Shown here piece by piece: positions 8,463 through 16,270 of a stretch of 64,000 nt of DNA. The position numbers and the translations under genes are program-made. A model generated the notes under the pieces. It did no database searches and was not told the origin of the DNA. It saw nothing but the letters and a program-made list of their open reading frames with translations. The stretch's first letter is position 1; every line of letters starts with the position of its first letter. Origin of the DNA: Devosia ginsengisoli (GTDB taxonomy: Bacteria > Pseudomonadota > Alphaproteobacteria > Rhizobiales > Devosiaceae); NCBI RefSeq assembly GCF_007859655.1, contig NZ_CP042304.1:2542001-2606000 (forward strand), in the 5' to 3' direction.

Positions 8463-8911
8463 GATTGTCGGCTCCGGAATGGGGATGGAGGGGATTGGGC
8501 GTGGCCTGCTGCGCGATGTCGTCGAGCGACACCCGTTCCAGCCGCGCCGCCAGCAGCGCTTCGGCATCGGCCAGGAAGTCGCCCATGACCGAATTGACCG
8601 TGCGGACAATGCCGCACTGGATATCGCCCGGATCGCTTTCGGTGCGGATCAGCAGGCTCTCCCCCTATGGCGGCATAGATCTGGCGCAGGCTGATTTCGG
8701 CCGCCGGCCGCAACAGCCGCCAGCCGCCATCATGCCCCTTGCTGGCCGTAACGATGCCGGCCTCGCGCAATGTGCCCAGCACCCGGCGCACCACGACCGG
8801 ATTGGTCATCAGGCACTGGGCAAGGGTGGTCGAGGTAATGGCCTCGTCGGGCTGCTTGTGCAGATGGACGAGCGCGTGCAGGGCGAGCGAAAGGCGGCTG
8901 GAACGTTTCAT
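8455..8911 (-). CDS. Rrf2-family regulator, interrupted by a frameshift
   Basis: The first part encodes an Rrf2 winged helix-turn-helix (RLSLALHALVHLH, TSTTLAQCLMTNPVVVRRVLGTL, ASKGHDGGWRLLRPAAEISL). At the five-G run complementary to 8661-8665 the frame is lost. Removing one G gives IYAAIGESLLIRTESDPGD, then IQCGIVRTVN and a natural stop at 8455-8457, inside the ATG of the next gene. The corrected protein is about 151 residues with a single regulatory-type Cys (IQCGIV) rather than an iron-sulphur cluster trio. Uncorrected, the frame continues to 8189. Confidence 0.82.
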
Positions 8912-8930
8912 GTAACTTTTATTGTTACAT
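8910..8930. promoter_or_regulatory. Palindromic operator at the Rrf2 gene start
   Basis: ATGTAAC (8910-8916) and GTTACAT (8924-8930) form a perfect 7-7-7 dyad that overlaps the Rrf2 start codon on the minus strand. It is AT-rich against a GC-rich background. Autoregulation by the Rrf2 protein is inferred from position and from the TGTAAC-type dyads reported for thiol-sensing Rrf2 members. Confidence 0.65.
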
Positions 8931-9023
8931 TAATCGAGCTTGTCAACCCTGATCCCGCTCGGCGCTTTCCTCGCACGGCTGGGATGCTATGCTGCCCTCT
9001 CTGCGGCCGACGGAGGATGGATG

Positions 9024-9626
9024 ATGAAGACACTGCTTGCCGCCCTGGCAATCGCAACGGTAACGGCCTCGACCGCCATGGCTTTCGATGCCGATAGCCA
9101 GGCCATCATCGACAGGCACAAATCCGGCAAGCTCGTCGCTATCCATGACGTGGCCACGCTGATGCGCTCCAGCGCGCAATGGTGCTACCTCAACCAGGAC
9201 CACACCTGCGCCTGGACCGACATCTATCTCGACGTCACCGATACCGGTGCCACCTTCGAAATCGGCAATGCCTGGGATGCCGATACCGATATCGCCTTCA
9301 CCGACAAGGGCGTGTTCGAGGACGATCGCTACATCTGCGAAACCGATTACGACTGGGTGCCCAGCGTCCGCGCCACACGCCGCAGCGACGGCAGCGTCAT
9401 CACCGGCCGCCTGCTCTGGGACCTCAAAGCCGACATCTACGCCATCCGCGCCGGCGATATCCAGAACTGCTTCGACTACCTCTACCTGCGCGCCGACCCC
9501 GACTACGAGCAGATCACCCTGCTGCAGCGCCAATATGCCGACGGCGTCCACGACGAAACCCGCGACGTCGAAGTCACACTCCACATGAACTCCGAAGACG
9601 CCGCCGGCCTCTCCTGGCGGTGGTGA
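9024..9626 (+). CDS. Secreted protein of unknown function
   Basis: 200 residues starting MKTLLAALAIATVTASTAMA, a clear Sec signal peptide with cleavage after AMA. The mature part is acidic, with many Asp and Tyr and four cysteines (WCYLNQDHTCAW, YICETDYDW, QNCFDYLYL) that could form disulfides in the periplasm. The ATG at 9024 is preferred over 9021 by spacing to GGAGGA at 9012-9017. I do not recognise a family. It is divergent from the Rrf2 unit and followed by a large palindromic repeat. Confidence 0.75.
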   Translation: MKTLLAALAIATVTASTAMAFDADSQAIIDRHKSGKLVAIHDVATLMRSSAQWCYLNQDHTCAWTDIYLDVTDTGATFEIGNAWDADTDIAFTDKGVFEDDRYICETDYDWVPSVRATRRSDGSVITGRLLWDLKADIYAIRAGDIQNCFDYLYLRADPDYEQITLLQRQYADGVHDETRDVEVTLHMNSEDAAGLSWRW

Positions 9627-9634
9627 GCATCGGG

Positions 9635-9766
9635 GCACGCCCTCGTGGTTCGAGGGTCGCTACGCTCCCGCCTCACCATGAGGGCTACTTTTAGTGCGGT
9701 GTTCCAGTAGCCCTCATGGTGAGGTGCGAGCCCTTCGCGAGCCTCGAACCACGAGGGTGTGGCACC
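9635..9766. repeat. Family E inverted repeat pair, large hairpin
   Basis: CCTCGTGGTTCGAGG and CCTCACCATGAGGGCTAC on the left are matched on the right by GTAGCCCTCATGGTGAGG and CCTCGAACCACGAGG, around a loop of about 18 bases. The whole block could fold into one long stem between two convergent genes, where it may act as a bidirectional terminator. Other family E copies: 42270, 44080, 45083. Confidence 0.85.
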
Positions 9767-10891
9767 CTAAACCCGCCCATCCCGCAACGAAGTCGCCAGC
9801 GGCTCCGGCCGCGTCACCGGCGTCCTGATCTCCACGGTCCGCCCCGCGGCCGAGGCCATCCCAAACGCCTCCATCACCTCGAGCACATGCAGCGCCAGCT
9901 CGCCGCTGGCCCGGTGCGGGCGGTTGTCGAGAATGCCCTGCGCCATGTCGGCCACCCCGAGCGAGCGATAATTGCCGTCGGCATAGGGCTGGGTAACCTC
10001 GACCCTGGTCCATTCCTCGCCCTTGCCGCGCTTGCGGATTTCCACATCCCCGCCGAAGAAGTTCGGATCGGGCACGATCAGGCTGGCTTCGGTGCCATAG
10101 AGCTCCAGCGGCACATGCTTGTGCGCCGGCACGTCGAACGACAGCCCCATCTGCACGATGGCCCCATTGGCAAAGCCCAGTAGCGCCGTGGCATGGGTAT
10201 CGACATGCACATCCATCACCTGCCCCTTCCTGGGCTCGGAGAGGATTGGCCGCTGGCTGCGCAGCCGCGACCCCATGGCCGAAACCCGCGCCACCGGCCC
10301 GAGCAGGTTCACCAGGTCGGTAATGTAATAGGGCCCCATATCGAGCACCGGCCCACCCCCGATATCGTAATAGAAACCCGGATCGGGGTGCCAGGCTTCA
10401 TGCCCCGGGCACTGGAAAAAGCCGGTGCCGCCAACCAGCTGCCCGAGCACGCCGCTATCCACCACCGCCCGCGCCTGCTGATGCGACCCACCCAGGAACG
10501 TATCGGGCGCCGAGCCGATGCGCAGGCCGGCCTTGTTGGCCGCATCGAGCAGCTTGCGCCCCTCGGCATAGGTAATGCCGAGCGGCTTTTCGGAATAGAC
10601 ATGCTTGCCCGCCGCCAACGCCTTGAGTCCCACCTCCACATGCGCCCGCGGAATGGTCAGGTTGACGATAAGCTGGATGTCAGGACTACCAAGCATCTCC
10701 TCCACGCTCATCGCCTTGAGCCCGAATTCGCCAGCCCGCGCCTGCGCCGCCTCGGGGCGCATATCGGCCAGCCCCTTGATATCCAGCACCGGGAAACCGG
10801 CCATGGTTTCATGACCGGTCATGGCCCGCAGATAGGCCGACGAAATATTGCCGGTGCCGATGAAGCCGACACCGAGGCGCTTGGTGGTCAC
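9767..10891 (-). CDS. Gfo/Idh/MocA-family oxidoreductase
   Basis: 374 residues. The N-terminal Rossmann fold has GFIGTGNISSAYLRAM, and EKPLGITYAEG (about 100-110) carries the conserved EKP lysine of the family. The C-terminal half is the dimer/substrate domain, with DIGGGPVLDMGPYYITDLVNLLG typical of sugar dehydrogenases. It should oxidise a sugar or inositol-like alcohol with NAD(P). It stands alone on the minus strand; a second, different member lies at 13134 next to a GntR regulator. Substrate unknown. Confidence 0.9.
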   Translation of the reverse strand: MTTKRLGVGFIGTGNISSAYLRAMTGHETMAGFPVLDIKGLADMRPEAAQARAGEFGLKAMSVEEMLGSPDIQLIVNLTIPRAHVEVGLKALAAGKHVYSEKPLGITYAEGRKLLDAANKAGLRIGSAPDTFLGGSHQQARAVVDSGVLGQLVGGTGFFQCPGHEAWHPDPGFYYDIGGGPVLDMGPYYITDLVNLLGPVARVSAMGSRLRSQRPILSEPRKGQVMDVHVDTHATALLGFANGAIVQMGLSFDVPAHKHVPLELYGTEASLIVPDPNFFGGDVEIRKRGKGEEWTRVEVTQPYADGNYRSLGVADMAQGILDNRPHRASGELALHVLEVMEAFGMASAAGRTVEIRTPVTRPEPLATSLRDGRV

Positions 10892-10973
10892 AGCGCGATC
10901 CTCCCTGACGTACGTACTGCAAACTAGCGAGGAGAATCGCGCCGCACCAGCCGGTCAGGCCAATTTATTTGGA

Positions 10974-11384
10974 TCACGCAGAATTTGCCGCCAGCCATTC
11001 CGGATCGGGCTCGATCGGCGTGATGATGTCGAGCAGGATGCCATTGGGATCGGCAGCAATGAAGTGCCGCTGCCCGAACACCTCGTCGCGCAAGGGCTGG
11101 GCAATGGCGAGCGCGCCATCCGAAAGCCGGGCATATTCGGCCGCCGCATCCTCCACGTAAAAGCTCAGGATCACGTTCCGGCTCGGCCCGCGCGCCGGCT
11201 CCGGAATCGAGTCGTGGTCCTGGTCGATCAGCGCAATCTCGAACGGATGCTCCGAGGCGGCGCGCAGCTGCACATACCAGTCGCTCGAAAAGATACGGGT
11301 AAAGCCCAGAGTGGTTTCGTAAAACCGGGCCGTGGCTTCGACGTCACCCACCTGGATGAGGGGATAAAGGCTGCTGGTCTGCAT
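10974..11384 (-). CDS. VOC-family (glyoxalase/bleomycin-resistance fold) protein
   Basis: 136 residues with the paired beta-alpha-beta-beta-beta modules of the vicinal oxygen chelate fold: [22 protein letters not shown] at the N terminus and [13 protein letters not shown] with [18 protein letters not shown] at the C terminus, including the metal-site Glu/His region. It is divergent from a TetR regulator across 79 bases with two operators, so it is the likely regulated enzyme or binding protein. It could be a glyoxalase-like detoxifier or a drug-binding protein. Confidence 0.87.
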   Translation of the reverse strand: MQTSSLYPLIQVGDVEATARFYETTLGFTRIFSSDWYVQLRAASEHPFEIALIDQDHDSIPEPARGPSRNVILSFYVEDAAAEYARLSDGALAIAQPLRDEVFGQRHFIAADPNGILLDIITPIEPDPEWLAANSA

Positions 11385-11416
11385 GGGAAACTCCTTGTTT
11401 CACTCTCGCATTCAAG

Positions 11417-11465
11417 ATACAAACTGCATGTATGTATCTTGAATTAACATACAGGCTGTATGTAT
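11417..11465. promoter_or_regulatory. Twin TetR-type operators in the VOC/TetR intergenic region
   Basis: ATACAAACTGCATGTAT (11417-11433) and ATACAGGCTGTATGTAT (11449-11465) share ATACA-N2-CTG-Y-ATGTAT and are 32 bp apart, three helical turns. The second sits in the 17-bp palindrome 11447-11463 and covers the TetR start codon. A further 10-bp dyad, TTCAAGATAC/GTATCTTGAA, spans 11411-11443. This arrangement fits repression of both divergent genes by the TetR protein. Confidence 0.78.
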
Positions 11466-12048
11466 GCAAGTGGAATCGAGACGAACCCAGGCTGAACGCC
11501 GGGCCGAGACGCGGGGGCTATTGCTCGCAGCAGCACGAAAGCTCTTTGCCGAGCGCGGCTTCGCCGAAACCGGCACCCCCGATATCGTGGCCGCAGCCGG
11601 CGTCACGCGCGGCGCGCTCTATCACCATTTCGCCGATAAAACGGCACTCTTCGCCGCCGTGGTCGAGGCCGAACATGCCGCCGTGGCAGAGGGTATCGAG
11701 ACCGCCGGCGACGCCATGCCGACTGATCCGGTCGCCGCCCTGCTGGCCGGCGGCAACGCCTTTTTCGCCGCCATGCGCGACGAGGGCCGCCGCCGCATCC
11801 TGCTGGTGGACGCCCCCGCCGTGCTCGGCCGCGCCGCTCTGGACGAGATCGATGCCCGCCATGGCCTCGAAACCCTGGTCTGCGGCCTGCGCGACGCCAT
11901 GGATGCCGGCGCCATCCGCCGCCTCCCCGTGGAGCCCCTGGCCCAACTCTTCGGCGCCCTCTTCGACCGCGCCGCCCTGGCCCCGCTCGACCGCCAGGAA
12001 GAATTCCAGCAAGCCATGGCCGCCATGGTAGAAGGCCTGCGGGCTTAG
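11464..12048 (+). CDS. TetR-family transcriptional regulator
   Basis: 194 residues. The N-terminal helix-turn-helix is complete (AARKLFAERGFAETGTPDIVAAAGVTRGALYHHFADKTALF, about 20-60), and the C-terminal domain is helical and ligand-binding. It should repress itself and the divergent VOC gene. The ATG at 11464 lies inside an operator and has no ribosome-binding site before it, so the mRNA may be leaderless or start further downstream. Confidence 0.92.
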   Translation: MQVESRRTQAERRAETRGLLLAAARKLFAERGFAETGTPDIVAAAGVTRGALYHHFADKTALFAAVVEAEHAAVAEGIETAGDAMPTDPVAALLAGGNAFFAAMRDEGRRRILLVDAPAVLGRAALDEIDARHGLETLVCGLRDAMDAGAIRRLPVEPLAQLFGALFDRAALAPLDRQEEFQQAMAAMVEGLRA

Positions 12049-12075
12049 CGCGCACCTATCGCCGGCGCGTGCGGC

Positions 12076-12181
12076 CCACCCCCACCCTTGATCCCTCCCC
12101 ACAAGGGGGAGGGAGACGATGAACACGGACATCAGAGCTGGCGCCTCCCTCCCCTGAATGGGGAGGGAATGAGGGTGGGGT
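12076..12181. repeat. Family C palindromic repeat pair
   Basis: CCCACCCTTGATCCCTCCCC with AAGGGGGAGGG, then an inverted second unit CTCCCTCCCC...GGGGAGGGAATGAGGGTGGGG. It separates the convergent TetR and GntR genes. Confidence 0.8.
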
Positions 12182-12248
12182 GGTAGGAGCCACAGAATCC
12201 GAGGCAAGCCCCCTATGGGAAGCAACGGTATCGCCCCTACGCCGCCAC

Positions 12249-12887
12249 CTACTCGAAATAATCCGGATGATCGTCGATCGTCTGCGTCAGCAACACTTCG
12301 GCCCGCGCCAGGTGCCCGCGCATCGCCGCCTCCGCGCCCGCGACATCGCCATCAGCCACTGCCGCGGCAATCGCCTTGTGCTCGCCGATCGCCACCTGCG
12401 ACGACGACACGCCCAGCGTCAGGTAGCGCACCCGGTCGAGCTGCATCTTGTGGTCGTCGATCAACTGCCACGCATATTCCACCCCCGCCAGCCGCGCCAA
12501 CGTGCGGTGAAACAACTCGTCCAGCGTATGAAAGCGCCGGCTGTCACCGGCATTCGAGGCCGCTTCCTGCTCGGCGATGAGGTCGCCCAGCACCGCCTTG
12601 GCCTCGCCCGGATGGCTCGCCACCCGGCGGATGATCTCGACCTCGATACTCTCGCGGATGAACCGGCTCTGCCGCACGCCCTCGGGCGAGATTTTCTTGA
12701 CCACCGTGGCCCGCTTGGGCCGGATCAACAGCAGCCCCTGCTGCGCCAGCCGGATGAACGCCTCGCGTACCGGCTGCCGCGACACGCCATAGCGGCCGGC
12801 AATATCGCTCTCGGAAATCACGTCGCCGGGCTTCAGCGCCATGGTCACGATATCGTCGCGCAGCGCGCCGACGACGCGCAGCGCCAT
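12249..12887 (-). CDS. GntR-family regulator, FCD type
   Basis: About 212 residues: N-terminal winged helix-turn-helix (DVISESDIAGRYGVSRQPVREAFIRLAQQGLL), then the all-helical FCD effector domain with its metal-binding Asp/His residues (ESIEVEIIRR, FHTLDELFHRTLARLAG, EHKAIAAAVADGD, MRGHLARA). The ATG at 12887 has a close AGGAG; upstream GTG codons at 12920 or 12911 are possible alternatives. It is divergent from a Gfo/Idh/MocA dehydrogenase, which it probably controls together with the sugar transporter at 19.8 kb. FCD regulators usually sense sugar acids or small carboxylates. Confidence 0.9.
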   Translation of the reverse strand: MALRVVGALRDDIVTMALKPGDVISESDIAGRYGVSRQPVREAFIRLAQQGLLLIRPKRATVVKKISPEGVRQSRFIRESIEVEIIRRVASHPGEAKAVLGDLIAEQEAASNAGDSRRFHTLDELFHRTLARLAGVEYAWQLIDDHKMQLDRVRYLTLGVSSSQVAIGEHKAIAAAVADGDVAGAEAAMRGHLARAEVLLTQTIDDHPDYFE

Positions 12888-13063
12888 GGTCTCCTCACTC
12901 GCTTCGAGCACGCTGGCCACTTCTCCTGATTCCCCTCCCCGACCATGTGCCGGATATCTGTTGCGCGGTTCCTGTTGTTTGCCAGCTTCCACAGGAATCT
13001 GACCCCGAAGCCCCACTCCCCGCCATCTGCTGCGATGGCGAAAAGAAATAGTGCCTCCCGCAA

Positions 13064-13077
13064 TCTTGTATGGTAGA
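13064..13077. promoter_or_regulatory. Candidate GntR operator, copy 1
   Basis: TCTTGTATGGTAGA lies in the GntR/dehydrogenase intergenic region, 57 bases before the dehydrogenase start. The outer TCT/AGA is dyad-symmetric. A copy differing at one base is found at 19171. Confidence 0.5.
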
Positions 13078-13133
13078 TGCATTCCCGGCGCTCGTCCATG
13101 GGCGCGCTATTGCATCGAGACCGGAGAAATCGA

Positions 13134-14414
13134 ATGGCCAAGACCTACGCGCTGGTGGGAACAGGGGGTCGGGCACGGATGTTCTATCAGGCCATCCTGG
13201 GGCCGCATCGCGAACATTCCCGTCTCGTCGCGCTCTGCGACACCAATCAGGTCCGCATGGATTACACCAATGGGGTGATCGAGCAGGAACTGTCCGGCCA
13301 GCCGGTCCCCACCTACAAGGCCGACCGCTTCGCCGCCATGATCGCCGAAACGAAACCCGATACGGTCATCGTCACCTCCATCGATCGCACGCATCACAAA
13401 TACATCATCGCCGCGCTCGAGGCCGGTTGCGACGTCATCACCGAAAAGCCGATGACCACCGACCCCGAAAAGTGCCAGGCCATCCTCGACGCCGTCGAGC
13501 GCACTGGCCGCGATGTCCGCGTCACCTTCAACTACCGCTACGCCCCGCACAATTCGGCCCTGCGCGAGCTGGTCGCCTCCGGCGCCATCGGCACCCCCAC
13601 TTCGGTGCATTTCGAATGGCTGCTCGACACCCGCCACGGCGCCGACTATTTCCGCCGCTGGCACCGCGACAAGCGCAATTCCGGTGGCCTCATGGTCCAC
13701 AAGTCCACCCACCATTTCGACCTGGTCAATTTCTGGCTCGGCTCCCAGCCCGACATCGTCTTCGGCATGGGGGACCTGAAATTCTACGGCCGCGCCAATG
13801 CCGAGGAGCGCGGCGTCTTCACCCCCTATACCCGCACGACAGGCGTCGATGCCGCCCACGACGACAAATTCGCCATCGACCTCACCGCCAACCCGGTGCA
13901 GAAGGGCCTCTACTGGGACGGCGAGAAGGAAGACGGCTACCAGCGCGACCAGAATGTCTTCGGCGACGGCATTTCCATCGAGGACACGATGAATGTCATG
14001 GTCCGCTACCGCAACAAGGCGGTCATGACCTATTCGCTCTACGCCTATGCCCCCTGGGAAGGCTTCAACGTCGCCATCAACGGCACCGGCGGCCGTCTCG
14101 AACTGACCGTGCATGAGAATTCATACATCAATGCCGGCTCCACCTCCGACACCGAAGGCGCCGCCAAGGGCGTCAAGCTCTACCACTTCCCCCTGCATGG
14201 CGAACCGCGCGTCGTCCCGATCCAGGCCGGCGAAGGCGGCCATGGCGGTGGCGACAAGATCATGCTCGAGGAAATCTTCGGCAACGCCACCCCCCGCCCC
14301 GGCTACGGCGCCAACCACCGCGACGGCGCCCTCTCCATCCTCACCGGCATCGCCGCCAACCAGTCCTTCGCCACCGGCCTGCCGGTAGACGTGAAAACCT
14401 TGGTGAAACTGTAG
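13134..14414 (+). CDS. Gfo/Idh/MocA-family oxidoreductase, sugar type
   Basis: 426 residues. TYALVGTGGRARMFYQAIL is the Rossmann nucleotide-binding motif, and TEKPMTTDPEKC (about 104-115) holds the family EKP. The C-terminal domain is longer than usual, and GLMVHKSTHHFDLVNFWLG carries the His residues of the active site. The ATG at 13134 is chosen for the GGAGAA ribosome site 7-12 bases upstream. Divergent from an FCD GntR regulator, it is probably the first oxidation step for the sugar brought in by the transporter further right. Substrate unknown. Confidence 0.9.
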   Translation: MAKTYALVGTGGRARMFYQAILGPHREHSRLVALCDTNQVRMDYTNGVIEQELSGQPVPTYKADRFAAMIAETKPDTVIVTSIDRTHHKYIIAALEAGCDVITEKPMTTDPEKCQAILDAVERTGRDVRVTFNYRYAPHNSALRELVASGAIGTPTSVHFEWLLDTRHGADYFRRWHRDKRNSGGLMVHKSTHHFDLVNFWLGSQPDIVFGMGDLKFYGRANAEERGVFTPYTRTTGVDAAHDDKFAIDLTANPVQKGLYWDGEKEDGYQRDQNVFGDGISIEDTMNVMVRYRNKAVMTYSLYAYAPWEGFNVAINGTGGRLELTVHENSYINAGSTSDTEGAAKGVKLYHFPLHGEPRVVPIQAGEGGHGGGDKIMLEEIFGNATPRPGYGANHRDGALSILTGIAANQSFATGLPVDVKTLVKL

Positions 14415-14441
14415 GTCTCGTCACCCTCCTGTCGGCTCTGG

Positions 14442-14518
14442 CCCACCCTCCCCCTTGAGGGGAGGGTGGCGACGCCTGGCCCAAAGGGCCTGGCAAAGCT
14501 AGGGAGGGGGTGTCGCGG
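14442..14518. repeat. Family B repeat, copy 1
   Basis: CCCACCCTCCCCCTTGAGG, GGGAGGGTGGCGACGC, GGCCCAAAGGGCC and AAGCTAGGGAGGGGG in order. Copies at 19031, 24345, 35542 and 55264 keep this order. Confidence 0.85.
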
Positions 14519-14591
14519 TTCCCACAAGCTCAATGCCTGTCGGCGCCCCCTCAATCCCCGCATTGTTTACATCGAATGCTTCGGCTCTTTG

Positions 14592-14740
14592 CCTTCTCCC
14601 CTTGCGGGAGAAGGTGCCCGAAGGGCGGATGAGGGGTCCTGCGCTATCCACCAACATTGAAGCATGGGATGGCGCAGAACCCCTCACCCGGAAATCCGCT
14701 GAACGCGGATTTCCACCCTCTCCCTCAAGGGGGAGAGGGC
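14592..14740. repeat. Family A repeat, copy 2
   Basis: Same order of parts as the copy at 7371: CCTTCTCCCCTTGCGGGAG, GAAGGGCGGATGAGGGG, then TCACCCGGAAATCCGC and CCACCCTCTCCC. It fills most of the 438-base gap between the dehydrogenase and the next gene together with family B and C units. Confidence 0.85.
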
Positions 14741-14786
14741 AACCCAGAGGGTCATCTCAATATCTTCGTATGCACGGAGCAAGCTT

Positions 14787-14821
14787 CCCTCCCCCTTGTG
14801 GGGAGGGACTGAGGGTGGGGG
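14787..14821. repeat. Family C repeat unit
   Basis: CCTCCCCCTTGTGGGGAGGG followed by ACTGAGGGTGGGGG, ending 32 bases before the stop of the convergent secreted-protein gene. The stem-loop could terminate transcription from either side. Confidence 0.75.
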
Positions 14822-14852
14822 TAAACCACGCGCACCGGTCCTGCCGGAACCC

Positions 14853-15365
14853 CTACTGCGCAAACGGCACACTCGCCGTCAGCACATTGCCCGAATTGTT
14901 GAACTCAACCTCGAAGTCCACGGTAATATTGCCGTTGACCAGCAGGATCCGCGAGCCGATGCGCACATCGCTGCCGCCCCGATCTTTCTGCTGCTCCCGC
15001 AAATCGAAGCTGATCTGCCCGCCCCGCTCCTGGCCGATGGCCAGCCCGGTGAACCCGGCATTGGAGCTCATCGCCGCCTCATAGCGCCTGGCAGTCTCGT
15101 TGAAGGCGATGGTGCCGCTGATCGAGAGCGTGGCATTCACCAGCGCGCAGCGCCCGGTATAGTTCACCTTGGCCTGGTTGCCCTTGGCAATGGTCAGTCG
15201 GCAGCGGAACGGCTCGGGTCTGTCCCCGCCAACCAGCGCGCCTTCGCCCTGCCAGTTGCCGATATAGGATTCGAGCAAGGCCACTTCGCCGGCCGCCTGT
15301 GCCGGCGCCAGCCCCACGAATGACATCGACAGCAATACGACGCCAATTCTCCACCACGTCTTCAT
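14853..15365 (-). CDS. Secreted protein of unknown function
   Basis: 170 residues starting MKTWWRIGVVLLSMSFVGLA with a Sec signal peptide cleaved after AQA. The mature domain (LESYIGNWQGEGALVGGDRP, FRCRLTIAKGNQAKVNYTGRC, GFTGLAIGQERGGQISFDL) looks like an all-beta, lipocalin-like fold with one likely disulfide. I cannot name the family with confidence. GGAGG lies about 12 bases upstream of the chosen ATG; a start four codons earlier would put GGAGG directly against it. It is divergent from the ABC export genes. Confidence 0.75.
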   Translation of the reverse strand: MKTWWRIGVVLLSMSFVGLAPAQAAGEVALLESYIGNWQGEGALVGGDRPEPFRCRLTIAKGNQAKVNYTGRCALVNATLSISGTIAFNETARRYEAAMSSNAGFTGLAIGQERGGQISFDLREQQKDRGGSDVRIGSRILLVNGNITVDFEVEFNNSGNVLTASVPFAQ

Positions 15366-15565
15366 CGCGAAAAGCATCCTCCAGCCGCCCCGTGACATCT
15401 GATTCTGTTTATGTCTGCCAGTGCAGAGATATCGAAGCCAGTAGAAATCTGACACTTCTGACGCAGTTGTTACGATTTCGCTACTGACTGGGCGTTACAA
15501 ATCACGGTCAATGGGCAGTCGGGATACATCGACGCCCAAACGAACCACGAAGGGGAACGGTTCAG

Positions 15566-16270
15566 GTGACTACGGATGCGCCGATCATTGATGCCAGGGA
15601 CGTGACCTATAGCCTTGAGGTCGCGGGCCGCCCGCTCCACATCCTCAAGGGCGTCTCCCTGCGCGTCGCGCCGGCCGAAGTCGTCGCCATTGTCGGCCCA
15701 TCGGGCAGCGGCAAGACTTCCCTGCTCATGCTGCTGGCCGGCCTCGAACGTGCCACAACAGGCACGGTCACGGTCAATGGCGCCGAACTGGGCGGTCTCA
15801 ACGAGGACGATCTGGCCCGCTTCCGCCGCCGCACTTTGGGCATCGTCTTCCAGAGCTTCCACCTCATTCCCTCGCTGGCTGCGCATGACAATGTGGGCCT
15901 CGCCCTCGAAATCGCCGCGCCCGAACTCACCCAGGCGCAGATCCGCGACAAGGCCGCCGCCGCCCTCGCCGCCGTCGGCCTGGCCGACCGGCTCGATCAC
16001 CGCCCCTCGGCTTTGTCGGGCGGCGAACAGCAGCGCGTCGGCCTCGCCCGCGCCATGGTCGCCAATCCCCCGCTCCTGCTGGCCGACGAGCCCACCGGCA
16101 ATCTCGACCAGAAGACCGGCGCCCTCGTCGTCGAACTGATGTTCGACCTGGCCCGCAAGCAGGGCACCGCAGTCCTGCTCATCACCCACGATCCGGCCCT
16201 CGCCGCCCGCGCCGACCGCGTCTTCACCATGACGGCAGGCGAATTGACCGAAACCACGGGGCAGAAGTGA
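15566..16270 (+). CDS. ABC transporter ATP-binding protein, LolD/YbbA type
   Basis: 234 residues of a MacB/LolD-class ATPase: Walker A GPSGSGKTS (about 44-52), Q-loop VFQSFHLIPS, signature LSGGEQQRVGLARA, Walker B LLLADEPTGNLD, H-loop ITHD. It energises the FtsX-type permease encoded directly downstream; the stop and next start overlap as TGATG. The start is a GTG at 15566 after AGGGGA. YbbA/YbbP-like pairs are linked to envelope or lipid-related export; the cargo here is unknown. Confidence 0.93.
   Translation: MTTDAPIIDARDVTYSLEVAGRPLHILKGVSLRVAPAEVVAIVGPSGSGKTSLLMLLAGLERATTGTVTVNGAELGGLNEDDLARFRRRTLGIVFQSFHLIPSLAAHDNVGLALEIAAPELTQAQIRDKAAAALAAVGLADRLDHRPSALSGGEQQRVGLARAMVANPPLLLADEPTGNLDQKTGALVVELMFDLARKQGTAVLLITHDPALAARADRVFTMTAGELTETTGQK

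Noticed and set aside
9635..9766. Family E block as an insertion sequence end
   Set aside because: It has inverse arms but no transposase frame, no target duplication, and recurs as a stand-alone element.
12891..12920. GTG start codons for the GntR regulator
   Set aside because: One is too close to its ribosome site and the other rather far; ATG 12887 gives the family-typical start, although its own spacing is also short, so the choice is not final.
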